Shown: in pieces, positions 41,601 to 51,346 of the stretch
How the letters are laid out: each line of letters begins with the position of its first letter
Position numbering within the stretch: position 1 is the first letter of the stretch
NCBI GenBank assembly: GCA_964019335.1
Contig: OZ025707.1
Span: 47,501-111,500 of the forward strand
Reading direction: 5' to 3'
DNA: 64,000 nucleotides
DNA from: Diplonema japonicum
Taxonomy: Eukaryota > Euglenozoa > Diplonemea > Diplonemida > Diplonemidae
Program-made: the position numbers and the translations under genes
Notes under the pieces: model-generated
What the model was told of the DNA's origin: nothing
Databases searched by the model: none
Seen by the model: only the letters and a program-made list of their open reading frames with translations

Positions 41601-44600
41601 GAAGCTCAACAACAACACTCGGCACGACGGTTGGCTGCAGAGCTCCAGAGCGCTTATCGGGCAATGGAGCCCTGCGAACACACACGACGCCAGAACCGAC
41701 ACACATTACCCTATTGTCGAAGTGGCTAAGACCGTCCCTGGGGCAGTGGTCCCGACAGCTTCGCCCCCTGCATCCATAACACTTGCGCCTGGAAAAGTAC
41801 TGAACATGACAGGCACTGTGCTCACTCTTAACGAAAAAGTGATCACTTCTGTATCATACCAGACGGACACCTTCACGCTGAATCTGCCTCCCGGACCCCC
41901 TATCACCCTTCCCAATAGCGAGCTCTTGAATATCCTTGGAGACGTGAAATCCATGGCCACAACGTGCAAGCTGCCCTGTGTCATACCCAGAGAGATTGAG
42001 TTGGTGGAGGTATGTCCCACTCAAACCACAACAACACCAAACACAGTCTGTCGAGGTGAGAATGAGCAAGCCGCCCCCCACACACGAGGAATTGAACACC
42101 ATGACCAAGAACGCCGTTGAGGCTTACGGCGGCGACGCTGTCGGCACGATTGCTGCCAAGTACGGCTGGGACGGGTCGCAGTTCAAGAAACATCTCACGC
42201 GCCCTGAGATGGGGCAGCTGGGGAAGCAGCTCCACGAACTTATTGGTGACAAGGTATGCGAAAGGCAAGGAGGAAAAAAAAAGAAAAGAAAATATACACA
42301 CAGCTGACTGCCGACATTTCACTGGAAATAGTGGCACCCAGAAGCACAACTGTTGCAGTGGTTGGGCCACAGCCTGGAAGGCAAAAAGCGAAGGGTTTCT
42401 TGAGCAGGCTACATGACTTGCAAGAAGTAGCGATCAGAGTGCCTTCTGAAAACCACGCCGTGGTAGAAAGGCACAGGGGCGACATCCAAAAACACGCGCA
42501 TACCCACATGAACGTGGGCTTCGGTGGAGCAGTTGTACGTCTGACAGGTACAGCATCTGCCATCAGGCACACGCGGCGGGCTATCGCCACTCTACTGATG
42601 AAGCATTGGAGGGAACAGCAAAGGCAGCGACGCGAAGTGGTCTTGGAACAGGTCGTTGCAAGTGCGATGGAGGTGCGTATCAACGTGCCCTTGGACCCAG
42701 CCATGAAGGAGCTGCTGAATCGAAAAGAAGTCTCTGAAAAAGAGGATCAGAAGCGCCACGATGAAGCTGAGTCGGAGCGGAGACAAGACGAGCAGCGCTT
42801 GGTGTCCATGACACAGGAGCTCAGCAGAGAGTATACACGGCAAGCACCTCACACCTTTAAACAGATACGAACGACTCGCAAATTCCGGACGCAACCAGCT
42901 GGCTGCCTGTGGCATGAGTAACGTAGGGCTGTGCAACGATGACTTCACACGAGGCGACCGAGTATGTTACCACAACAAAAAGAAGGAAAATAACCTCAAA
43001 CAGGTGATTCGAGGGCCCACTTGGCAGTGGGGTGACCAGGACGGAGGCGCTGGTTCCACAGGAACGGTGCTTGGCGGGCACGACGAAGACGGATGGGTAG
43101 TAGTGGAGTGGGACAAATCGGGGCGGCTGGCGAGACACAGAACAGGGCCGCTATTCCAAGACCTGCAACACCTGGAACCCATCAACCTCCCCACCATGCT
43201 GGAAGAGAACGAGTACGACCTGGTGACAGTGCTGAAGGCCAGGGCCGCCACACACATGTCACGCTCTCTAGAAGTCCTCAGGAGGTGTGCGGTGTGCAAG
43301 CTATCCTGGGCAGAGGAGGAGCACCGCCAGAAAGGCATCGTTCACGAAGCCAGGATTGGCGTAAAGGAGATGGAGGCGGCAGAGAAGTTCCAAGGTTGGC
43401 TGCGAGACCTATTTGGTGTGAAAGAACGGGCGGTTCAGCAGGTGGCCTCTATCAAGGCAGCTGTCGACCGTGACGCGGAAGAGCTGGACGTGACCCGCAA
43501 GCTATTGAACAACTGGACCGAAGAGCACGGGGAGCCGCCCAGCGTAGACGCATCCAATGGAGAGCTGTGTGTGTGCATAGTTACTGAAGACCAATTGTAC
43601 GGCCCTGGGAACACACCGTTCGACGTGTGCAGCAGGAAGAGCATACCCCGTCACTCCCGCATCCGGCTCTCGCATGATGCTACTGTAGATAGCTGTCATG
43701 AAGCCATCGAGCACCAGTTGGGTGCTCCTCCTGAAAAACAAAGATTGTGGTACTTCGCCCTGCAGCCCAACGGTACCTTCCGTCCGACCATAAACCTGAA
43801 GGCAAGCAACCAACCGCTTCTGAGCGCGTGTCAACCGGCTCCTCACACGCCCGGTGAGGTGCAGCTCTTTGTTGAAATCCTTCCTGACGTACCCGACGCG
43901 CCTTCATCGCAAGCACCTGGCACGGAAGCTCTGAAATGGAAGGTACAGCAAGTGGACGGGTTCCCCGGCGTGCCCTTCCGTCCTTCAAAGGACTCGCAAT
44001 CGACGCGTGATATTCCCAATGCCACAGAGGTCGAGGTTCTTGAGGAGGATGGGGAATGGGTGAAGGTGCTGTGGGAAGGCGAGGAGGGCTTCATACGCAG
44101 GAGGAACGTGACAAAGGGTGCCATCCGACAGGGCATCGTGTTCTTGAAGAAGTTTGACTTGAAGGAGGGCACTGTCGAGCGGTGCGGGTTCAAGGTGGTC
44201 GACTTCAGCCAGACCACGACGGCGGAACTAGTGGAGATGATGAAGGAGCAGTTCACGGAACCGCCCGAAGCCGACGGGTACGACGTGTACGTGGAGGAAG
44301 CCCCCGAGCACGTAAGGCAACTCAGCGATACATCAACGTCGTTGGAGAGCAGCGGTTTGAAATCTGGTGCCATTCTTGTCTTCCAGCACTCTCCGCCACC
44401 AGAGCTCGGCAGATCCCTCAAGGTCGGCGACGTGGTTAACTACATCGGCCCCAGCAACAGAAGCAGCATTTTGTATAGCGGTGAAGGGCGTGTGACGGGT
44501 GTCAACCACTCACAGTCGCAGGTCAAGGTTGTAGGCCAGCACGGCGAAACAGAAGTGTTCTGTGAAAGGTCCCTTGCGCTTGACCCGACCACCGAGGGTC

Positions 44601-46849
44601 TTAGTTACTTGCACGCGACCGTGCCTGCTATTTATACCCACTTCATCTGCAGGAAGGATCTCCCTCCACCGCAGTGCAAAGCGGGCCACCTCATGTCCAG
44701 AATCGACAATCCGAGGAGATACGTGTGCTCGTACTGCCAGGCTCCTGGCGTCACTGAGATTGCATTCTGGGGATGCAGATCGTGCGATCAAAACCTCTGC
44801 CTTTTGTGCACCATCGAAACCAGGCTGTCTACGAAAGTGTCTCCAGAACTCTCTCCAAGACAACAACCCGGCGCGGGGAGGTTCCCGCCTTCCAAAGTTC
44901 AGGAGATGCTCTCTGAACACTCCGAGCGCTCAGAACGGATGCAACAGTCTCTCAATAAGCACAAGAGCGTCCTCGATGGCACCGTTGCAGAGGTTCTCAT
45001 GCACGTGCGCAGAATGGGCGCGCAAAGGCAGCATCGAAGGCTGTTCGGATGGGATCTCCTCTTGCACCTCATGGACACCACGGGATGCCTGTTGGAACTG
45101 CAGGAAAACAATCTAGTCGTTGTCGGACGCCCAATGTCCGTTAAGAAAGCAGTCTCAGCCATCCAGGACATGCAAAGAGAATGGCCCCCATCGAACTTCC
45201 CAACAGAAGCCAAAATAGACATTGGAGAGGCTGGCGTCGACAAACTATTCTCAGGTGCGGGTATAGTAGCGAGAGGGCTGCAATTCGAATGCGGTGTACA
45301 GGAGATCGAGCCGGTGGACGAATCCATGATATGGATCAGAGGACGCAAGGAAGACATACAAGAAACAGCGGACAGACTCGAAATCATCCTGGGAAGGGAA
45401 GGCCTGCAACTGGAATGGTCGGAAACGGCGCCCGCCACACGGGAAGCGTCGATCATGGAATGCCCCGTATGCCTTGACGTGATAGTCCCGAAGGAAGACG
45501 AAGCAGTTGTGTTCGGGTGCGGGCACAGCGTGCACACCGACTGCGGACGCGACTACCTAGCATCGAATAAAAGCACAAAGGACTCAATACCATGTTTAGT
45601 CGATGGGTGCTCATACGTCCTCCGCGTGTCAGAATACTCTACATTGGTCAAGGGAACCGAGCTGCAAAGACCTGATGTGTATTATGACAACCTCCTACGG
45701 GAAGCACTGCTAAAACACGACAAGGTGGTAGCATGTCCCTTCGAAAAATGCACCGGCTGGGGTGTAAGCGGAAACGTAGTGGGAACGGTAGAGAACCTGC
45801 ACTGCTTCGAGTGCGACAGACTGTTCTGCCCGATCTGCCGGCAGCTGGGACACTTTTTCTCGCAGTGTGAAGACGTCATGGAAGCAGCGAAAATTCGCGC
45901 GGGCACCGAACGCCGGCAAAAACTGGAACAAGAAGAACAAAGCCGGAAAGCCATCGCTGAACTTTGCCGGCCATGCCCGCGATGCGGTGCGCAAGTATCA
46001 CGAACAGAGGGCTGCCCACACATGACGTGCAAAGTTTGCAAATTCGAGTTCTGTTATGATTGTCTACGTGCCATCCCGCATTTCGGAGAATGCGACAAAG
46101 CCAAGCTCGCAGACAGAATGCGCAGGGTCCGCGCCGAACACGGCGGTGTAATCTACCATAAGTACACGAAGTGTGATATCTGCGGTAAACACCCCATACC
46201 AGACAATGAGGAAGCATACACATGCTTGAACTGCTTGCACTGGAGCCTGTGCGGAAGCTGCGAGCAATTGGGTAAAAACTGCGGGTATGAAGGGCACATT
46301 TTGTCAGCGTTGCCGAGGTCGGACGAGCCCCCTGCGGAAGCTGTGGTAAAGGGCGAAAAACAAAAATGGAGGTTGAAGCTCAGCGAGGTCCCACACTACG
46401 AGATCGACTGGGATATCGTCCGAAACCGACAGACACCGCTTACAGCTAGCTCCGCAGCTGCTGGGGAGGGCGGCAGCAGCTTTGAAAAACAAGTTTCAAA
46501 CCGATTTTTAAAGAGCGGCGGCTCCAGAATCGGTCTCAACCTTGGTACCCCCCTTAATGGAGAATGGGGCGCTGGCATGCAAAGGCCCGGGAGCATGGTC
46601 ACCGGTAAGGACCTCGTGGCCACGATGTCCGGTACCCTGGGCAGCAAAACAGATACAATTCTTTTTGAATGGGAGGAGTCTGAGATTGATACGGAGTCAG
46701 AAGCTTCAGCGAGGAGGGATCCTTCTGATGACGAAGCACCTATGCACTTGGCATTTTCGCAACCCACGGATTCTGGTTCAGACATCGATTCCACAACTGA
46801 TATCTCGGATGAAGGAGGGGGGTCGACGATACCTAGTCCGGTTAGCTGA
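38692..46849 (+). CDS. giant RBR-type E3 ubiquitin ligase, five exons
   Basis: Exons 38692-42009, 42047-42253, 42304-42830, 42865-42961 and 43004-46849 give about 2664 aa. Three apparently separate frames become one protein after removing introns of 37, 50, 34 and 42 nt. The 42-nt intron is stopless and in frame, and its removal restores the MIB/HERC2 motif GDR-VIRGPTWQWGDQDGG. Domains in order: UBA/CUE-like helix bundle (about 1-60), barrel repeats, ZZ-like finger (about 626-665), KH-like (about 1180-1270), MIB/HERC2 (about 1380-1450), USP7-type Ubl (about 1600-1690), SH3-like (about 1700-1755), Ubl-like (about 1770-1850), zinc finger (about 1940-1990), KH-like, then RING1 (CPVC, about 2200), IBR, RING2 (CPRC...EGCPHMTC...FCYDC, to about 2412) and a ZZ-like finger. 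RING2 keeps the catalytic Cys. Predicted to transfer ubiquitin through a Cys thioester. The stretch translated at 40380-40560 is low quality and may hide another intron. Confidence 0.85.
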
Positions 46850-46862
46850 AAGGGAGTTTTTG

Positions 46863-46900
<38 letters not shown>

Positions 46901-47017
46901 AGAAAGGACTTTCTTATGAGTTTTCTTCCCTTATCTTTTTTTTTTTTTTTCCCCCTCACACACACCTGGTCACAACCACAAACCCATAACTTTTTTTTTT
47001 TTTTTTTTTTTCCAGTT

Positions 47018-47054
<37 letters not shown>

Positions 47055-48047
47055 ACCTCTTCCCACACACAGACACACATACCAAATTCCTTCTAACGAT
47101 GGTGTTTTTGGAATTGTACGAAAAGAAGAAGGAAAAAAAAAAAGAAACAGAAATGAAAAAAAAAGAAAGGAAGGGCAAGGAAAAAAAAAAGGGGGGGAAA
47201 GAAAAAAACCCCTCCCACTATTGTTATCCCTAGCTTTTTTCCCTCTCCCCTCACTTTCAGTCGGAAGAAAAAGCTTTTTTTGGGGGGGGCAGAAAAAAAA
47301 AGAAAAGAAAAACCTTAAGCCTTTTTTTTAACAAAAGAAAGGCGCGAGCTCTTTTACAGCTAGGTATTTAAGCGAAAATGGAGAAGAAGAAAAAAAAAGA
47401 AGACCATCATGGGGGCTGGAAGTTTTTTTTTTAAGTAAACAAAGAGGGAATCTCTTTCAACCCCTCCCCGCCCTCTTCCCCCTTGTTTTATAATCGGGGT
47501 TTGATCCTTCTTATCTCTTACATTATTATTATTATTTTTTTTTTTTTTTTTTTCCCGTGGGGGGATTTATTTTTGCACTTACGGTGATAAAAGGAGAGGA
47601 AAAAAAAACTAAAGAAAGAAAGGAATAAACCAAAAAAAGAATGCTTTTACACAGATATTAAAAAAAAAAAAGAAAAAAAAGAAGAAGAGAAAAGAACGAA
47701 GGGAACACTCTTGTTTAGCCCTCCTGTACATTTGCACTTTTACACCTTCCCCCCCCTTTTTTTTTCTTTTTTTCTTCCCCCTTTCTCCTCCCTCTATGAG
47801 AGTCAAAACCAAGGTTTTCGGACCTAGGTTTCAGGTGTGAGGGGCCTTCCCCTTTGGGCAATTGAAAAAGTGAACCAGGCATATTTTTCTCCTTCACTTT
47901 TTACCATAGTTCATTTTTTTTTTTTTCCCCTCTTTTTTATGTACATACTTTAGGAATGGTAGGTGACCAAGGGTAGGGAGTCAAGAAAAGAAATGAAAGG
48001 GGAGAGACAGGGAAGGAGTGACAACTCATTATATATTATTATTATTA
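46850..48047. other. long intergenic spacer, homopolymers
   Basis: A, T and C tracts and purine- or pyrimidine-rich blocks with no supported gene. Short frames here encode only poly-Lys or poly-Phe. Confidence 0.6.
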
Positions 48048-48814
48048 CGCTCCATATTCGCTAAGTGACCCGCCCTATGTCCCCTCTGTCAAAAATGCCC
48101 AAAGGTTCATTGAATTTTTTTTTTTTCAAAAAACCCATATGTCGAACATGAAAGAACGGTGAGTTCCAAGGAAGTTCCAAAAAGATTTTTCCAAAAAAAA
48201 AAAAAATATTGGGGGCCAACCAAAATGACCTTGGAAGTCGCCATTTTGGGTTTTTGGCCATTTTTGCCAAACTTTTGCAACTGGGTACTTTTCCCTTTGA
48301 AAACATGGTTAACAGGGTTCGATCCCAGAAGCCAGCATCTTCCTGACCAGTAGTCTAGTTGGGGGGGCTTTGCCCTGTACCTAGGCGAAGCGGGTTCAAA
48401 CCCCACTCCAGCGGATTTTTTTAGGCTCACCACAGGGGACTTATTCTGTGTTTATTCATCACAGTGTTGATGGGCTGAGGCGCGTCGTGAGTGTGTATCG
48501 CAGAGGATATCTGGTGTGGAAAGAAGGGACCTACTCCACTCACTATGCGGGTTCGAATCCCGACGCAGTGGTTTTTTCATCAGGGTTCGAACCCCACTTG
48601 TGCCGTGTTTTTTCCACCAGAGCTGCTTCATTTTGTATAGTACAAAGTAAGGCAAATCACCAAAAAAAAAATTTATTACAAAAAAAAAATTCCGTATGTC
48701 GAACATTGGGCCCCGGACGCAAATAAATCCATTCCAGCCTAGAAAAAGCAATTAGAAATTTTTTTAGCTCTTCAAAATGCGGGTTCTGGTGGGTCACTTA
48801 GCGAATATAGAGCG
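48048..48814. mobile_element. 767-bp element with 24-bp terminal inverted repeats
   Basis: 48048-48071 and 48791-48814 are inverted copies (23 of 24 match) containing ATATTCGCTAAGTGACCC. Outside them lie TTATTA/TTATTATTA repeats, possibly target sequence. No transposase is encoded, so it is a non-autonomous DNA-transposon-like unit. Internally, a (C)ATATGTCGAACAT-type motif near 48136 recurs near 48692 in direct orientation (GTATGTCGAACAT), each beside an A or T run. Four tRNA B-box-like sequences lie in its middle. Confidence 0.7.
48316..48594 (+). repeat. tRNA-promoter-like motifs, four B-box copies
   Basis: GGTTCGATCCC (48316-48326), GGTTCAAACCC (48393-48403), GGTTCGAATCC (48550-48560) and GGTTCGAACCC (48584-48594) fit the RNA polymerase III B box. 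An A-box-like TAGTCTAGTTGG (48351-48362) stands about 30 nt before the second. The flanks do not form acceptor or D stems, so no real tRNA gene is called. They may be tRNA-derived (SINE-like) remnants. Confidence 0.5.
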
Positions 48815-49313
48815 TTATTATTATTTTTTTTTTTTTTACACCCTCCCGCACACTTTTCGAGAAAAAAAAAAAAAAAAAAAAACAAACCCCCATCCCCCTA
48901 CCTTCTATGGGTATAAAAACGCAGATAAGAGAAGAAAAAGCCACCTGCCCCTTTTTCTCGCCAGAAAAAAAAAAATGAACCAACACAAAAGCCCACCCGC
49001 ACCAAGATTTCTTTTTCCCCCCAACACTTTTATCCCCCCCCCCCCAACCTTCTTCTTTGGCCATCCCACAAAGCAAAAAAAAAAAAAAAACTGCTGTAAC
49101 AAAACAATTTTATTTCTGTTGAACATAACTTCCATTTTTTTCCCCCCTCCCAAAACACTTTGCGTCACACACTGATCTCCATTTTTTTTCCCCCCCTCCT
49201 CCCCCTCCCATACTTCCTGCCCTTCCCCCTACCTCCAAACTTCAGCAATATATTTTTCTGTGTCGCGCCTTCGAGATCGTGAAAAAGAAATTTCTTTTTT
49301 TCCAGAAAAGAAA
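48815..49313. other. intergenic spacer, homopolymers ending in a splice acceptor
   Basis: T, A and C runs without a gene. The end of the spacer (TTTCTTTTTTTCCAG, ending 49305) looks like a trans-splice acceptor 8 nt before the next ATG. Confidence 0.55.
49304..49305 (+). promoter_or_regulatory. probable trans-splice acceptor AG
   Basis: TTTCTTTTTTTCCAG ends here. The in-frame ORF extends upstream but has its first good ATG at 49314 after this site. Confidence 0.6.
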
Positions 49314-49826
49314 ATGATGCAGCAAGCACCGACATCACCCTCTTGGCTTGGGGGTCTTGTATATGGATCAGAGGCTGAGGTTAAAGGACAACGTGCTGTG
49401 TGTGAGCTTCTGGATGAATACAGCATCATGAAGGAGGAACTCAGAAGATGTCAGATCGAGGTAGAAATTTTGAAAGAGGGTAGGGAAAGAGATCGCGTAA
49501 AGATAGAGCAGCTTACAGGGCTTCTTCAAGATTCCGTGAGGGTTCGCGACAGCCCTGGGAAAACTATTTTTGATATGGTTACGGTGCCCTCGGCGGTACC
49601 CCCAGTGTTGGACCTTCTACCCAGACGGGCCCCGCGCGCGTGCACTTTGAACTTTTCGGAAGCTTTGTTGACACTGGCCAACGAAACATCAACGCCGATT
49701 ACAGCAACTTTTAACATCCCGTGTGCTCCCCAGACGCACACAGTACCCCCCTACACCTCCCTCCCCCTCCCTTTCCCTCCTACCGTGATACGGAATTGTA
49801 CCATTACGAGCACTGCTGTCGTGTAG
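49314..49826 (+). CDS. 170-aa hypothetical protein with short coiled coil
   Basis: Residues about 25-75 form a coiled coil (VKGQRAVCELLDEYSIMKEELRRCQIEVEILKE). The C-terminal half is hydrophobic and Pro/Thr-rich, with a beta-like pattern. No family is recognised. The start is chosen after the CAG acceptor at 49305. Confidence 0.6.
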   Translation: MMQQAPTSPSWLGGLVYGSEAEVKGQRAVCELLDEYSIMKEELRRCQIEVEILKEGRERDRVKIEQLTGLLQDSVRVRDSPGKTIFDMVTVPSAVPPVLDLLPRRAPRACTLNFSEALLTLANETSTPITATFNIPCAPQTHTVPPYTSLPLPFPPTVIRNCTITSTAVV

Positions 49827-50029
49827 GAAGAAGAAGAAGAAGAAAAGGATATAAGTTTATATATTGTTGTTGTAGATTTATTTATTTATTTATTATTTTC
49901 TTTATTCTCTAAAAGACCTGTTCCGGACGGGGGGGGGGGGGGGGGGGGGGGGGAAGCTGTTTTTGAAAATTTGAGCGGAAGAAATTGAACATAGCCTTTT
50001 TTTTTGGATTTTTCTTTTTGCCCGAAATA

Positions 50030-51072
50030 ATGGGTTTTGGATCGATCAGACACCCGGCCATGTTAGGGGATGTGCGTTATAACGTGTATGCACTCTTCTT
50101 CTTTTTGCTCTTTAATGATGATCACGAAACCAGAATAAGAGTAGTGGTGCATAGTGCGTGTCCCTCTTCTTGAGGGATGCACACAAAGACGCATAAACGG
50201 TTTTCCTCCTAAAACTAAAACACTGACCCTCATCTCCCCTTTGAAAGCCAAATGATGCAGATATAAAAACTCAAGTATTTCATTTATTCGATTCTGTTGA
50301 TGAGATCAAATTTTTTAACCTCACAAAAGACTGATTTTCTCTTTTTTTGCAATCCCGTCTCTATGTCACCCCACCCCCCTCCTCATGGATGATGATAGAT
50401 GCTTTCACAACAGGTTCATCCCGTTCTGAGCCTTGCTTGCTTAGATGAGACACAGGGCTTTATTCATTTTCACTCCTGACAACAACCTTTCTTTTTTGAG
50501 GTTCCTATTTTGCTCTGCATGATGATCACGAAACCAGAATAAGAGTAGTGGTGCATAGTGCGTGTCCCTCTTCTTGAGGGATGCACACAAAGACGCATAA
50601 ACGGTTTTCCTCCTAAAACTAAAACACTGACCCCCCCTTTCCCCAACCCTTTGTGCAATTTCCCCCTTTGAAAACCAAATGATGCAGATATAAAAACTCA
50701 AGTATTTCATTTATTCGATTCTGTTGATGAGATCAAAAATTTTAACCTCACAAAAGACTGATTTTCTTTTTCTTTTTTTTGATAGAAGGGCCCTGTTTGC
50801 ATCGGGGCTGACGGCGACCAAGCTGAGGGGACTGAGAGAAGATTACCGGAAAGAAAGGATTGGAAAATGGGAGCATCATAAGGTAGGCACGCCACCGCGG
50901 TGCTTTTTTAATGGGAGAGCACCTGCTGGAGTTGCAGGGTGTACCCAAGAAACTAAACGAAGGTCTCGTGCCCGCACCCGAAAAAGTCACCAAAGCAGGA
51001 CACGCAGGATCACTCTTTTGCCTCCTCATAGATGATGATAGATGCTTTCACAACAGGTTCATCCCGTTCTGA
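50030..51072 (+). CDS. 95-aa protein, host gene of a snoRNA-like array, three exons
   Basis: Exons 50030-50085, 50786-50882 and 50938-51072 encode about 95 aa. The sequence joins MGFGSIRHPAMLGDVRYNV to RALFASGLTATKLRGL...KWEHHK, then GVPKKLNEGLVPAPEKVTKAG. Phases agree at both junctions (2 and 0), and donors GTATGC and GTAGGC and acceptors GATAG and TTGCAG are used. The basic, helical sequence suggests a small RNA-binding or mitochondrial complex subunit, but I do not recognise it. Intron 1 is 700 nt and contains five snoRNA-like units. The last 45 nt of coding sequence overlap another such unit, so the true C-terminus is uncertain. Confidence 0.55.
50110..50231 (+). ncRNA. C/D-box snoRNA-like unit Y, copy 1
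   Basis: C box ATGATGA at 50115-50121 and D box CTGA at 50223-50226. Between them lies a stable hairpin (50154-50184, GTGCGTGTCCCTC with GAGGGATGCACAC). About 112 nt are almost identical in three copies. The unit is long for a C/D RNA and no internal C'/D' pair is clear. Confidence 0.5.
50247..50339 (+). ncRNA. C/D-box snoRNA-like unit Z, copy 1
   Basis: C box ATGATGC (50252-50258), D'-like CTGT (50294-50297), C' TGATGAG (50298-50304) and D box CTGA (50331-50334). About 83 nt from C to D, a normal size for a methylation-guide RNA. It lies in intron 1 of the 95-aa gene. Confidence 0.55.
50384..50484 (+). ncRNA. C/D-box snoRNA-like unit X, copy 1
   Basis: C box ATGATGA (50389-50395), D' CTGA (50426-50429), C' AGATGAG (50443-50449) and D CTGA (50476-50479). 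This is a complete C-D'-C'-D arrangement over 91 nt. Predicted guide regions are the bases just before each D box. Confidence 0.6.
50514..50635 (+). ncRNA. C/D-box snoRNA-like unit Y, copy 2
   Basis: C box at 50519-50525 and D box at 50627-50630, with the same hairpin as copy 1. It starts about 35 nt after unit X, separated by a conserved block (GAGGTTCCTATTTTGCTCTGC is split by the unit boundary). Confidence 0.5.
50674..50766 (+). ncRNA. C/D-box snoRNA-like unit Z, copy 2
   Basis: C box ATGATGC at 50679-50685, C' TGATGAG at 50725-50731 and D CTGA at 50758-50761. Nearly identical to copy 1. Its 3' end abuts the splice acceptor of exon 2. Confidence 0.55.
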
Positions 51073-51127
51073 GCCTTGCTTGCTTAGATGAGACACAGGG
51101 CTTTGTTCATTTTCACTCCTGACACAC
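51027..51127 (+). ncRNA. C/D-box snoRNA-like unit X, copy 2
   Basis: C box ATGATGA at 51032-51038, D' CTGA at 51069-51072 and D CTGA at 51119-51122. It differs from copy 1 by about two substitutions up to the D box. It overlaps the proposed 3' end of the 95-aa gene; the D' box supplies its TGA. Confidence 0.55.
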
Positions 51128-51159
51128 TTCTTTTTTTTTTTTTGAGGTTCCTATTTTGC

Positions 51160-51281
51160 TCTGCATGATGATCACGAAACCAGAATAAGAGTAGTGGTGC
51201 ATAGTGCGTGTCCCTCTTCTTGAGGGATGCACACAAAGACGCATAAACGGTTTTCCTCCTAAAACTAAAACACTGACTTGC
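51160..51281 (+). ncRNA. C/D-box snoRNA-like unit Y, copy 3
   Basis: C box at 51165-51171 and D box CTGA at 51273-51276, with the conserved hairpin. It lies in the spacer 65 nt before the ankyrin gene. Confidence 0.5.
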
Positions 51282-51346
51282 TATTAATCCCCTCCCTCCA
51301 ATTAAAAAATAAAAAGGGGGGGTGCGGCACAACAAACAAAAGAAAA

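Noticed and set aside
42256-42921. Separate KH-domain gene and separate gene starting at 42914
   Set aside because: The two frames overlap by 8 nt and each lacks a sensible end. A 34-nt intron (42831-42864) joins them in phase into the ligase.
48351-48403. A real tRNA gene
   Set aside because: A-box and B-box-like sequences are present, but no acceptor or D stem pairs and the T stem has a mismatch.
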